Below, piece after piece: positions 25,301-39,201 of a stretch of 64,000 nucleotides of DNA. A program made the translations under genes and the position numbers. Position 1 is the first letter of the stretch, and each line of letters opens with the position of its first letter. The notes beneath the pieces were generated by a model. It ran no database searches and had not been told where the DNA came from. It saw only the letters and a list, made by a program, of their open reading frames with translations. Origin of the DNA: Aplysia californica (Eukaryota > Mollusca > Gastropoda > Aplysiida > Aplysiidae); contig NW_004797825.1 in NCBI RefSeq assembly GCF_000002075.1, positions 123,466 to 187,465 of the forward strand, in the 5' to 3' direction.

Positions 25301-27268
25301 AAGAAAAAGAGTGGCTGTGGCTAGGTTTCGATGCGAGCGCCGGTCGGACGCAAAATGCGTCATTTTCCCAAATTTTATTTTAGAGCTATATTGAACATAC
25401 TTCCACACATCTATTCTATCCATGAACAACACACATATTAGAACAAAACAAGTTCTTCTAACTGGTTTTTACATTAAAATCAAGCAATCATGAGTAAAAA
25501 GCTACGTTTGTGAAGTTGATCACTACGACAGTTTTCCTCCTCGGGAAGAAGGCTACTTGCCGCGATCTGCGCACCGTTTGTGGTACCTAATTATATTGAT
25601 TTGATATGACGGAAAGCATTCACAAGCTAAAAATTTTTTCCCCTTTATTTAAAACCTTAGCACTCTCTTTTGAATGTACGCTTAATATTTCCTGACCAAG
25701 CATAAAAATTATAGGCATACAGATCTGGACTACTTAGATCTGCCAGTGTATCGACGAGATGCAATTAGATTAGTGTCGACCCCTGCAATTACTCCCAGCG
25801 AGTAGTCCGACACCCGCAATTACTTCCAGCGAGTAACGAGTAGTCCGATCCCTCTGATTACTTGGGGGGGGGGGGACCCCAGGCGCTTCCCCGCCCAATC
25901 TATACAGTGTGAGGTCAGAGAACCAACACTGACCTACACTGATAAAAATGAGAGCCTGTAATATAGAGCCTTGTGGGCACACGCTACAGTTTTAAATTTT
26001 GAATTGAAAGAAGAGTGAATATAATTTAAAAACAACAATAGATGAATGAGAAAAAAGCAAAAGCAACGAATTATACATTTTGACACTCTATGTATACTAG
26101 ATCGAATAGAGATCTAATCTTTGACAATGAATTAGCATCCCGATTACTCTTTTTTTAAGTCTTCCAGATTCAGGATAACCTCGATTTCAGAACATAGCAA
26201 AGCACCAACATTTTTTTTTCAAAATACATTCTAAAAAAAAAAGAAGATAAGATAAAAATAAAGTAATTGAGAATCGTTAGCTTACGGAACAGGGGATCGG
26301 TTCTTTTTCTCAAGCAATAATCACGGGAATCGGTTCTAGATCTAGAATAGATTCTTTCCCGGGCCTTCAGCCTGTATTACATTTTATAAAACTAGAATCT
26401 AGATATCTAGATATAGAATCTAGATCTAGAATAGAAAGGAAAGATGAGAAGTGACCCGACCAGGGTGGGAATTAAAAAAAAATTCTTCCCACTTTGGCCT
26501 TGGTGGGAATACTCACTTCCAACAGAAAAAGTACTCGGGCCAGCCACTTAAGGGAGTACGGCTCTACTAGATCTATAAGCAAAACAGACAGGGCAATTAA
26601 TCAGAAACAACCTGAACTGAGTAAGGAGAGGCTTGGCTTAAAGTGGTGGCTCTTTTAACTCTTTACGAAATTCCTCCACCAGAGATGAATCTGTCAGTAA
26701 GAAGAATAAGAAGGAAGTTTAGGTTGGGACATAGAACTTGTAACAGTAACACCGTTATTTTTTAGATCTATGTTGATGGGTTCAGGTTTGAAGTGGTACT
26801 TGTTCACTGATCAGACGTTCACAGATTGAATTGGGGGGAAAATAGTGCAAACTTCCCAACCTGCTGTCTCACTGGTACCGAGTTCTTCTGGATTAGAGAA
26901 TCTAGTCAAAATCAAAACAATTGTTTCGCAGTTTCGGGAAAAACAGGAAGAGTAGCAGACCTTGGATTTCTAAAAACTTAAACTGATGTTTTGCGATTTG
27001 TGTGCAGAATAATAATATTAATCTCCTTTCAATTCAAGCTCTAACTAGATCTATGTCCACAAAATTGAGATGATTCCAAAAATAGAAATTAAAATGAACG
27101 GTAAAAAATATTCTAGAAAGAATTAGATATAGATCTATCTAAGTTATTCATTTTTGCTTTTTGCTTGGAAAAAGTAGAAAGTATGCTGCCACAGAATTCT
27201 GTGGCTGCAAGTGCTCCCACACGAAGGGGAATAACTCTGCCTGACAGTAACCATCGACTTGTTTAAAC
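22320..27268. other. BABAM2-KIZ intergenic region, mostly featureless
   Basis: No supported coding exon except the doubtful ORF at 24832-25044. There is an old degenerate repeat with a period of roughly 170 bp at about 23365-23850 (each unit has CACTGGAAAGCTCATT and AAAGTAGTAG). Three short units of GCAATTACTCCCAGCGAGTA type lie at 25783-25860, and AGATCTAGATC-type stretches at 24280 and 26394-26440. The last kilobase should hold the KIZ promoter, but I see no recognisable element. Confidence 0.5.
24832..25044 (-). other. Orphan minus-strand ORF, possible first exon
   Basis: An internal ATG (about 24973) starts MAEEAAVEALDTPTGKQADY and continues to YRVICSISLISN before a stop, with a weak donor (GATAA/GTAATT) just before it. 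The segment is richer in GC and CpG than its surroundings. It lies on the same strand as BABAM2, about 4.2 kb upstream, so it could be a BABAM2 5' exon, the first exon of an unseen gene, or chance. I recognise no family. Confidence 0.2.
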
Positions 27269-30200
27269 ATGGCGTCGTCCAATGTTCAGTACTACGAAAA
27301 ACAAAAAGAATTGCAGGATACAATGTCGAGATGGTACTTATCAATATTATTCTCACTTGATTATTGATTGATAACCGTACTCTTTATGTAGATCTAGATC
27401 TAGTTCTTTTGTTACTAGATCTAGATCTAGAATCTAGATCTACTTCCTTACATTTTTTTGTTACTAATCAAGATCTAGAATCATTTTTGTAACTTTAGCA
27501 GTGGGATGAACCCCTCTGCACCCCCCCTCCCCCCCATCTACACCCCCCCCTTCTACCGGAGTAAATCTAGTAGTGGTCTGCTAATGATAATGTGAGGCCT
27601 ACGGCCCTCCCTACAGTAGTACATATGGCCCTCTAAAGTATAGATTTCGATCTATCTAGCCTAATTAAAAGTATGCTCACGGCCTTGATAATCGCTCAGC
27701 TGGACATCGTCACTTTATCGATCGATATCTTGGCCAAGACAAAGATTGTGTATAACAGGGAAGCTCACTGTCACTCCTCTATTTGAGCCAATTGAAAAAG
27801 TGTCCTCAAGATTCAGTGGTGCCCTATTTGAAAAAGACATGCCGTTAACATAGAACGACGCATCTTTCTGATTAGCTGCTAATTTTATTAATGTGATGCC
27901 ATCACTTCCTGGGATACCCACAGACTATTTTAAGAAGGCCATGGAGGTACCGCATGGAATGACGTGTTTTCGGTATGTAAAAACTTTTCGGAATTCCTAG
28001 ATCTAGGCCTAGTACTAGTAGATCTACTTGGACATGATGGAAGAGCGCTTGGATCTAGATCGTTGATGCTCAGAACAGTAAGATTAAGAACGCTGATGCT
28101 TGAAATTGAAACACGGTAAATGCAAAGGCAATTCAATAAACCGCACGAAAACTTCAGTAAAGACGCTGGAGGATTAGATATAGATCTACCCCGCCTCTTG
28201 CATTCTTCATCACTAATTTACATTACAAAAAACAAACTACAAAGCAACAAATTCTAATTTATGGGACTAACTGTTGGTCAGTCGGGATGAGGAGAAGAGA
28301 GAAAAAACCCCCACAAAAAAAACTTCCAGGACCGGGATCGAACCGCTCATAAAATAATTGCAGACTTCAAACGCAGACGCGCTGTCCATTCGGCCATCAG
28401 AACTTCCAACAACGAGAGGTAAATTAGGCTTGATATACATAGACACTTCCATCTTTGGTGCCATGCAGTTGGCTATACTTAGATGTGGTCATGTGATCAG
28501 AGGGGTGTATCCTGGTCTGACGTCAAACAAGATGGGCGCCTTACCTAAAAATCGTTTGCGTCGTTCTCTGTTTAATCGCAGGTTCGAAAAAGTGTGGATA
28601 TACCGATCAGAGTTGGGTACCCTACTTGTATGAAAAATAATAAAAAATCAAACTCAAACTGTGCTATTCCTATTCTTTTCCTGGAGAAATGAAAGAGAGC
28701 TTCAAAACACAGACTGCAGCATCATCTGAACCAATGCGTAGACTTCTGCGTACACAGGGTTCCTGCGGCCTCCTTGAATTCAAGGAATCCTTGAAAACTC
28801 CTTGAATTTGCATTCAAGGAAAAATCTCCTTGAAAACTCCTTGAATTTGAGGAACCTCCTTGAAAAGTCCTTGAATTTTGCCAGCTCGGGCAGAAGGTGA
28901 CTGCCAGGGTGCGGGGCCCCCGGAAATTACCCCGAAATTTGAAAAAAAACGCCCGAGACCCTGGAATGCCCCTGGGAATTTGAAGAAGTCTCTGTAAATT
29001 GCCCCGGAAAAGACTCGGGAAAATATATAAATTTCTCTAATACTTAAAAACCGAATCCAATGACGTCCTTGAGTTCATTTTTGCCAATCGCGATTGTGAT
29101 ATTCGGCTTTTCCCGGCCTGAGAGTATGTTACCCGAGCCAGGCGGCTATGGCAGCAAGCGGAAGTGTATGAGTGATAAGCCCCCTACTGAAGCTCGATCG
29201 GGAAAATCAAGATTTACTTTCGCTTTCGTTACCACCCAGAAATTTGCTGGTAGTAGTCTGATAACGCAACATTTGTGACATGCAGGTTGTGCATTGCAAA
29301 CGCTGTGTCACTGTGAAAAAAATCATTTGTCCTGTGCTGTCACTTGTGGAAAAAAAGAAAGTTATACAAAAGCGTCTTGTTGGGCTTGCCATCGTGACCG
29401 GTCAGTGAACCTGTTCGTACGCATCATCGTGAGTATCGGCGTGAGGTCACCAAAGTTAATTCAAAGTCTGAACGCTACAAAGTATAGGACTCGGGAATGG
29501 GGGGGATTACTGATTTTAAAAAAATTAAGATGCTTGCGGGGGAGGGGGATGGGGTTGAAAGTAACACCGGATGACAAAAACTGAACTTGGAAGCAGATTT
29601 TACTTTTCCGAATTTTGACTACAACTAGATTCAGACCTAGAGCTCTCTGCAAACCGCGCGTTGGAGCAGGCTTTGTGTGGAATCGGGATCAGTGATACTC
29701 ATACTCAAACCTTGTAAGCCATGTTTTATTTTAAACTAAAGGGTTCCCATTTCTTTTTGTATGATGAATTGTTTCTATATTTTAGCTTTCTGTTCAAGAT
29801 TCCCGGATTTTCAGTGTCACTGCATCTTTCCCTCCCACAGTTCTTACATCTCTTTCCCTGAATAGTTCGACTTGAGCCATTCAAGTTGTTACTCTACTTT
29901 GAGTTTGTCTTTCACGTTTATTATGTATACTTTGACACCCATACTGGTTCTTGACAGTCGATATTCTGGCTCAAAACAAGATTCATTTTTATATTATAGT
30001 GTGAGTATGATGAGGGAAAAATATAAGTAAGAACAGACTGAAATACCTAAGTCACGCAATACCCCAGTGCCACACTGACATGTTGTTGACTAGATATAAT
30101 GTGTACCTACATGCGCGTGCGTATGTGTGTATATTAGATACTGTTATATAACATGCCCCTGAAAAATGGATGAGACCCCTGGAAAATTGAGAAGCCGGGT

Positions 30201-32964
30201 TGGCAGTCACCCTGGAACAGAGTTTTTGTTGGTAAATAAAAACTATGATTTCTTTCGGATAAGTGTTGGCCTATCGGAAATAGGCTTTTGTCATGAATTT
30301 CTTGATCAAATCTTCTTTAATTTATAAAATTTCTCCTTGAAACCTCCTTGAAATCTCCTTGCTTTTGGTGGGAAGTTCATGACAGGAACCCTGCATACAC
30401 TTTTTTTTTTTTGGCTGAGTGAACTATCTCGTTATGTATGATTCCAAGAGACGCTCTACAAGGTAACTTGCAAAGTCTTTGGTCACTATTTATAACTTTG
30501 ACCTGTAATTTATTAATTCGTTTTCCATAGGAATGTTGAAATTTTCCATTGAAAAAGGTCAGCGTCTATACCTTTATATACGGCCTGCGCACTTCCCGAT
30601 CGAAGTAGGTCAGCCCTATATAGGGCCTGCGCGCTTCCCGGGTAGCCCCAAAGATCGTTGCAGATAATCTTTTGTTGTCCAGCTCACGTCCTTTATATAG
30701 GGCCTGCGTGCTTCCCGGGTTAAGTTTGTTCACTTGAAGTGTCTGGTTTGATAGCTTATGTGCCGCCTACAAAGCCTAGATCTAGCTTATTATTATTATG
30801 TGAAGTGGAGGGCTGTACACATAGCCTCGATGCTATGCATACGGGAGCCGTACGCATAGCCACTTCGAATAATAATAATACCTCAGCGGCTCAGCGCTTC
30901 AGTTGTTGAGATTGAGATCAGTTTGAGAGTGAAGAAGAGATTTCGACAACTTTGACGGACAAGAGAGTCTTTGATACGATATAATCAATTGAATCTACTT
31001 AAGAAAATAATCATAAACAAAAACCAATCTTTATCCACCCCCCTCCCCCTCCTCCTTATAGCTAAATAAAATTATCAAACAACTATGTGCAAAAACAACT
31101 CAATATTTAAATTGGCTGGGTTTACCTGAAACTTCTGGTGTCACTAGTATCTTCTTTTCGGTTGGAACTTTAATTCTTGTGGGCTGAATGAATAGCCATT
31201 AAGCCTGTGATCTGTGATTGTTTTGGAATGAGGCTCTCATCAATTTTTGGGCATATATGGAGTTAGCAACATAATCTTATAGCCTGTTCATTTGTGTTGC
31301 TTTTGATGAAAAATAATGATCTATAGATCTTGAATAAAAGTTGAGATATTTGGGGTTGAAGGAGGGGGGGGGTTGTCTGGTGTAAACAGTAAAATTAGGG
31401 AAAAAATGTGGTTCCAAAGCTTGAGTGCCCTTGGTCACTGCAATTTAATTTTTTGGGGGGTACTTTTGATCAACTTTATCAATGAAATCCACACAGAAGT
31501 ATCTTTTTTTATTGGGCTTAAAAGGTGCAGAGCCCACTAAAAATATTCTGTAAAATATGTTGATTTCTTTGATTTCATTAATTTGATAAGTGTTTGATTT
31601 CACCTTGATACCACAGAATTTTGCACTGTATTCTTTTTATTGTGAATATGTCATTCCTTGACTTTTTGAAGCATGCAACTCCCAAAATCAGTTAAGATAC
31701 AAATGATGGATATTATCCTCAGTTCCAACCTTGATATTTTCCATAACTCATGACATCTCTATTTATTTGGTTTTAGGCAAAAAAAAGAATGATTTTAAAT
31801 TAAATTTTAAAAGTCAGAATGCAAGAATATTTGTAGATTGTTTATGAGTGGGATCTGTCTTGTGAGAATTCTTGTTCTTCACACTTAATGAGGTAACATA
31901 TAAAGTAGTTCATCATTTTTGGCTGCCTTAAACGCATTCAGGACACATTTTTTCTGCTGTTGGAACTATTTGGACATGATTATTTTGTCACTGCGTGAAT
32001 CAGTTTAAGAGTATGTAAATGAAATAGAGCAAAATCATCCCCAAACTGGAGGATTATGTTCCAAGAAGCTTTCCTTTCATATTTTATATGCTCACTGATT
32101 TTACAAAAAGAAATAGAATAGAAATAACGAAATAAACAACCATGTTCAGATTGCCTGTAAATCAGTGATATGTCCAAAATGTGTTCCCTTGGAGTGACTG
32201 AATATCAACAATATGTCTGGGAAAAGTTAAGCTTGGTGTCCTAAGACCTACTGTAATTTTGATGTGATATGAGTGAAGACAAAAAGGCTTTGTCTTTCGC
32301 TGTAATTCTTCTGATTCTTATATGACAGAAAGTTGACAGATTTGAACTTGAGCAATCATTATCTGATGGAAAAAATATCCATTTAGTGTTTAATTGCAGT
32401 TATGAGTTTATTTGTTTTCTTTATTCTGCATTAAATTCGCCTTCAAAGAAGAAACTAGAGAATCGTTGTCTAAATTCGATTAAGTCAGAGTGCTTTCCTT
32501 TGATTTTTTTTTCAGTGAACAGCAGAGATTCAATCTTGAAAGAGAATTTAGGCTGTCTATGCAAGCTGATCAAACTTCGTAAGTATACTATTGTGAAAAT
32601 TAGGGAAAATAACAAATTGAAAATATATTTGTCTGTTTGTTTTTTTGTGTATTTGTCCTTTGTATCCTCCTGCTCTGTGCCTTTGTGGGTCTATTTTTTT
32701 CTATTCTTTTGTTCTTTCCCATCTTGCTGCATCTTTTCATAATAGTCTCTTTATCTGTATGTATCTTTTGATTTAGACTCTTTTGATTCTTCACTTGTGA
32801 ATGCTTGTGTATGTGTGAGTCTGTTCATGATTGTAAGTATGAGTATGTGCGTGTGCACCAGTTAGTTTTTAACTTACATGTTTGTATACACAGTATGTGC
32901 TTGTATGTATATTGTGCTTTTGAGCATGCACATAAGCACATGTGCACATATATTTGTATGTGTA

Positions 32965-33049
<85 letters not shown>

Positions 33050-35213
33050 ATATGTGTTTATGTGCATAAGTGTGTGTGTTTGTATCTGTGCATTGTGCAA
33101 GTAAGTGTGAATATGCCAATGTGTTTATAATGAGTGACTGCATTTAGTCATCATTTTTTTTTTGGGGGGGGGGGGTCAGTTTATCAGGTTTTTCAAAAAT
33201 GTTTGTAAATTGTTCCTGTAACTATGTTATGACACATACTTTATCTTTAATGAGTTATGTAACTGACTTTCATTAGCAAATTAGCTGCACATTACCATTT
33301 ATTTTCATAGAATGAAAACAATATGCAGTTTTGGACTTTTCTGACAAAGGTGTATTTTTTCAGAAATTATTATAAATTTACTACTTTTTGTTTCTCAGTA
33401 TAAATAAGAATATTGCTATAATTTAAATATTACTTTTGAAATTTTTAAATTTGGAATTCATTTCTGTTGTAGCTGATCTTTAGACAACATTGATTTCATT
33501 TCATATTTATTTCAGAGCAAAAATGAAAGCAACAAGACTGCAAACGTACTGGAGAAAGATTTGTGATGATGAGAAAAGAGCAAAGCAACGAAATGAAATG
33601 TTAATACGAGAATTTGAGAGAATTGATGCCCATATGGCTGAAATGAATGCACGAACACAAAGGCTAGCTCTGATGAAGGTATACTTTTTTTTCAGTGGTT
33701 CTGATCATGTATTCTTTTTTTTAATGTGTATTTTGTGAACATGCTACTCGTGATTACATGTGAAAGAAATCTGAATTTGGTCAACGATTATGTGTTTTGA
33801 GATTTTAAAGCATTGATTGCAAAGATATATGTGTGATTTGAATCTGTCAAAGTCCAGTCATTATGTTAACCCTTTGAACCCTAAAAACCAATATTTCGTC
33901 TGAGACAGGTCTCTGTGCCCCAAATGCCCGATACATTGGTATTCTATAATTACATTAAACCTGACAGTTCAAGCAGGCCCATAAATCAGGAACTGAGAGG
34001 AACTAGGACAATCAGGTTCGAGACCTTAGGATTCAAAGGGTTAAAACCATTTGTTTGAGCTCAGTGAATAGTGAATATAGAAAATGTTACATTGATAATA
34101 TGTCATAGTTTATTATAGGCTACTTTAATTACATACTTTATGCTCCAAGGCCTGATTTATGAGGACATTTTGCGTTCTCATTGTTTATAATATGAGTCAT
34201 TCATATGCCAGACTCAAGTAAAATTCAAATGTTATACGCAAGATAGTCATCAAAATGTACACAATTTTCCTATACAGAGACAGTATGAGGATTATGTGGC
34301 ACGGACATATCCTGAATGGAATGAGCTCATGTACGGATCTCCTCAACAACAGCAGCAGCCCAATCCGGGGACTCAAGCACCAAGAGCAGAAGCTCAGCCA
34401 CAGGTCATTGACAAAGCTAGCAGTTTTTGTTTGTTTTTACAGTAGGCCTACAATAACATATGTGAAGGAAATCTCTGTCAGATTGTCGCAAGCAAAAATG
34501 ATCAAATGTGTGTCAAACCCAGGGGCAGTGCCACTGACTGGAGTGTCTTTAGGCCATTTCCAAAGGGGGGACATTTCTCATTCATGCACAGTAGAATTGT
34601 AAATGAGCTGATTCATCAATGTCACGCTCATAACTGTGCCTGATCTACAGCAAGGAACTGTTGCTTTTTCTTTCCTAATCTTTATTATTGTCATTTTTAC
34701 TCTACTTCTTTTGTATGTTTGTCACTCTCTTGTGACCCGCTATTTCCGGGGTGCCTTGATAGTCGAAGCAGACTTTGTGCTGTTGAAGCTAGAGAGGTGA
34801 GCAGAGTCAGCCTGGTTCCGTGTAAAGACTTCTCTGTTGACATCCACCCCTTGGCGCCCATATGACCTTATGCAGTTGCGAGTGCAGTAAAACCTCTACT
34901 AAATTTTTTTAAAAATTGTGTGTCGTCGGTGTAACTAAGTAGCTTTGTGTGTTGATTTTTTCATGTCTGTTGATTTTTACCAACTTGGATTGGACATATA
35001 CAGTGCGTACAATACCTTTATACCTGTATATATGTTTAGATAGCTTGTGTTTTGAAGCCATGATTTTCATCATTAATAGATAATAGTCTTTTTAAAAAAA
35101 AATTGTCAATATGTCTTTATCTTGGTGGCAATATTCAAATATGTAGGCAGCAGAAAATTGTCAAATGGTTGCTGACTCATGTACCATGTCAAACACGCTT
35201 CTGTAATGTTGTC

Positions 35214-35250
<37 letters not shown>

Positions 35251-38200
35251 CAATAAACTGTTTAACGTTGTTAACTTCACACAATTTTAAGAATGTGTAA
35301 CTCAAATGCTAAACATCCAATAACTGACATTTTTACACATCTCACCAATTGAGCACTTACGAGACATTTTAGCTCGAGCAATTCGTGCTAGACCACATCA
35401 GCTCCAGATCCCACTAAGTTAGAACAAGCTATAATTCAAGAGTGGAATAACATCCCTCAATAGACAATAACTCGACTCATTCAGTCCATGCATGTATGAT
35501 GCAAAACTATGATCAACACCAGAAGTCATCGCACATGTTCATGAAGCTGTCACTTTGCACTTAAACCCCTGACAAATATGAGTTTAAAACTGAAGATTAG
35601 AAACAATCTTTTGTTTTTTCATTCAACATGTTTACCTTGTTGTAAAATTAATGCACTGTCTTATCTGAAAATTTCAGACAGATTTGATCAGTATTAACCA
35701 AGATGCTGCCCTTAATATGAGGTGTGAAGTTAAAAATGTCGAAGAGTAGGCTATATAAGCATTTATATCAAATATTAATTTCAGTCATTAGTGCTTCACT
35801 CATGACTTCTATTATTTCTTTTATATTTCTTTCACTTATCAGTCAAAGTTACAGCCCCAAAGTTCAACTTCTCCTCGAGTAAGCAAACAGCAACCGCCTA
35901 CACAAGTACAAAAGCCAATAACTCCAAGGTCTCCTCAACGACAACAACAGCTAGCTACGACACCCAGAGAGCAATTTCAGCGACAAGAAATTCAAGAAAG
36001 GCAAGAGCAAGTTGGTCAGTCAGGTAGTAGCAGTCATCCTGGGCCAAGGACACGAGCTGAGGAGAATGTACAGAGGTTGGGTAAGAGAATGCAGTTTTCA
36101 CTTCAGATTAGTTCTCTCATTACTTAATTGAGTATAGGTATGTCACAATACAATACAAGCCATTTAGATTAAATATAAACAAGTCGATGAACAGGCGGAT
36201 AGTTGTTCCATCTGTTTTTGTAGTGTGTATTTGTTTTTATAATGATGTGACAAAAATTGAATCTTTTATTATGTATGTTAAAATAGGAAAGGAAATTTGT
36301 ACTCTAAAGAGTATTCTGTTGTTTTTTTAAACCCATGACACTGGCCTTTTTCTGAATAGTTTTCTTTTCCATTTAGTTGTATACGTTGTTTTTTTTCTGT
36401 TCTTTGTCGTATTCAAGCAAAAATCACTGTAATGCAAACTTAAGCTGAAGGTGAGATAAGTGAGACAAGGATTGTAAGTGAATATTATGTCGCTGTGTGA
36501 GTATTATTTGTTTTGTTTTTTCATGTTTAAAAAAGAATATAGTGATACAGCGGTTCATTCTTTTTCAGGTGGACAGGCTGAACGAGGTCAAAGTGGAAAT
36601 AGCTCTGTGCACCCGACGGTTAACCAAAATCAGAGTGTGAGCAGTGGTGCTGGGGTCTATCAGAATCTTCCCAGTGCTCGCAGCACCAAGGAAAATGATG
36701 GACTTCATGGTCAGCTGCAAGAATCATCTCTTGAGCAAGATGAGGAGATTTCCCAACCAATCAGGAGTGTGGAAATACAGTCAAAGACATCGGGCAGGAT
36801 GGTACAAGCCCCTCAATGTATGAACACACTGTTCTTGAAAATTCCATTTCCTTTTTTATTCTCATTTATTCCCAAACTTAAGATGAGTTAAAGAAAAAAA
36901 CATTTCATATCTAGGGGTCTGATACTGAATGAAATTAAGTGCTTTCTGGACGTTTTGAAATGCGATGTGAAACTGGCAGTTATAGTGAGTAAGATAAACC
37001 TTATAATTCTGAATTTTTCATTTAGGTTGTTTGGCTCTCTGATGTTCAGGAACTAGTGTAACATTGTTAGGTAAAGAATAAAGTTGAAGCCTATTTATTT
37101 GAAAGTGAATATCTTCACTGCGTAAGTTTTTACTTGCTTGTAGTAGTGTGGGGTTTTGGATATTGTGTTACTAAAAAAATGCAGAGGCTTTCAGAAGATA
37201 ACAGTATTTTCATTTGAGTTTATAGGTCTGCTTTATTGCAGGCTTACCCATAGATGCTATGTTTTCTGACTGAACTACCATTTCAGTGTGTGACAACTGA
37301 CTGTTCTTGTGGTTATTTCACTGAGTTGAAGTCTTGTGTTCTCTTTGAGTCCTGCCTTAAGTCCGTTTCTTTTTCCCTCATCCTAGATAAACTAATCTGA
37401 CTTTGTGTCGTCTTTTGGATTCTCATTCCTACATTCATGAAACACAGTCAGATTGTCTTCTCACTGATTTAAAAATGGACTTCACTTAAAACTCAAGTTA
37501 CAAGGTGGCGACACCTGCATAGTTCCGGGATTTGGTCCATGTTATCACAGTAGAAAAGCTTCTTGCCCCAATGATATTAAAGAAGAGGTAGCGGGTTATA
37601 AAGATATTCTGTTTACACCAGCAGGGTATCCTGCCCCTCTCAACCCTTTCATGACAGCTCCCTCACAGAGCATTCAACGTCATGAGTCGAGTTGTTGTCC
37701 TCCCATACAATGTACATCCTAAAACCAGTTGTTTTGGGCAATTGTGTTGATCAATGACATGCATTATGTGTGGTTTTATTACTGTACTGCAATGGCTTTG
37801 AATGTAATTTGACCTGAAAACTAATGAAAGATTCTAAATCTGCGATACCATTGATGTATGAATCACACAAATCTTCCATTTTGAAGGAGACTGCAAAATG
37901 ACTGAAACTGCTCCATCCTGGCAAGCAAAAACTGGGCGCAGAAAAAGTTGATTAAAAAAAAGCTGGTCAACATGAAGGGATTAAGGAAGATTGTCTGATC
38001 AGATAACAATAGTGTATTGTCTCTATCCCTTCCTTCTTCCACCTATACTCAAGCCAGCAGAGAATATGTTGAGCCCCGTATGGAACATGTTATTTTTTTG
38101 TCTTCCTAGGCAGTGAACTCATACACAAATGTGAGGAGTGCTGACAAAATGAGTGACTTTTCACAGTCTGTGAATGAAGATATTGGCCGAAAATGGATAC

Positions 38201-38993
38201 CTGGGTCAATGCATTTTATACTAATCAGTTGTAAAAGCTCAACCTATAGATTTGATGAAACTATGTCCATGAAGGCTAAAATTGGAAAAGTAACTCATTT
38301 TGTCAGGGCGCCTCTGAAAAAACCCTTTAACAACATGGTTAACAGTCCACTGAAATTTGTTGTGATCTCAAAGATGCCATGGCACCTGGCACAGATGAAG
38401 ATGATGATGAGGATGAGGAGACCAGTGACTTTGCTACCGAGAATGATCTTCCCATGGCTCAGTCTTTTGGGAACACCCAGGTCTTGGCCTCTGAGTTGAA
38501 AGGAAATTCTCAGAACCAGGAGAAGTCGAGAAACATTGGGTAAGGCTGTACACAATGAGTGACTTTAGCTAAATACATACACCCTGCTTTTGTACTGTGT
38601 AGTGTTTGTCATTGAAAGCTCTCGTTACATAAGAAGCTTTACAATTGACTTCAAATGCATTTTTTAAAAGCAAAGCACCACTTACCGCTTTTGCAATTAT
38701 TTGGAAAGATCCCATTTTTTATCAAGATTGGGCTCCAGTATAATTAACCATAAGCCTGAAAAATTAACTGGCTCCTAGCTGCTAATCTTAAATATAATAG
38801 ACACAGGGGTTTTTGCTACTGTTTTTTGGTTTGGAACTCTAAGAAATTAGCTTGTCTAAGAGCTCTGCTAGGTTGTAAAAGGTTGTAAAACCTCACTAGT
38901 TTGTCAAGGTTTATCCATAATCTCGTACAAGAATACAATGTGTACACATGAGTATGTTTGAGTTTGTGTGTGTGTGTGCGTGTGTGTGTGTGT

Positions 38994-39057
<64 letters not shown>

Positions 39058-39113
39058 GTGTGTGTGTATGTGTGGGTGTGTGGGTGTAGGAGAGAAGGAG
39101 GGGTGGAAAGGGG

Positions 39114-39201
<88 letters not shown>

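Noticed and set aside
27715-27921. Minus-strand ORF with [20 protein letters not shown]
   Set aside because: Reads somewhat like protein, but I could not match it to a family or find neighbouring exons.
28265-28410. Functional tRNA gene
   Set aside because: A and B boxes are present, but the acceptor and anticodon stems do not pair, so a SINE head or tRNA relic is more likely.
32386-32742. 118-codon plus-strand ORF around KIZ exon 2 read as a separate gene
   Set aside because: Only 32516-32578, in a different frame, aligns with kizuna; the long ORF runs through both splice sites.
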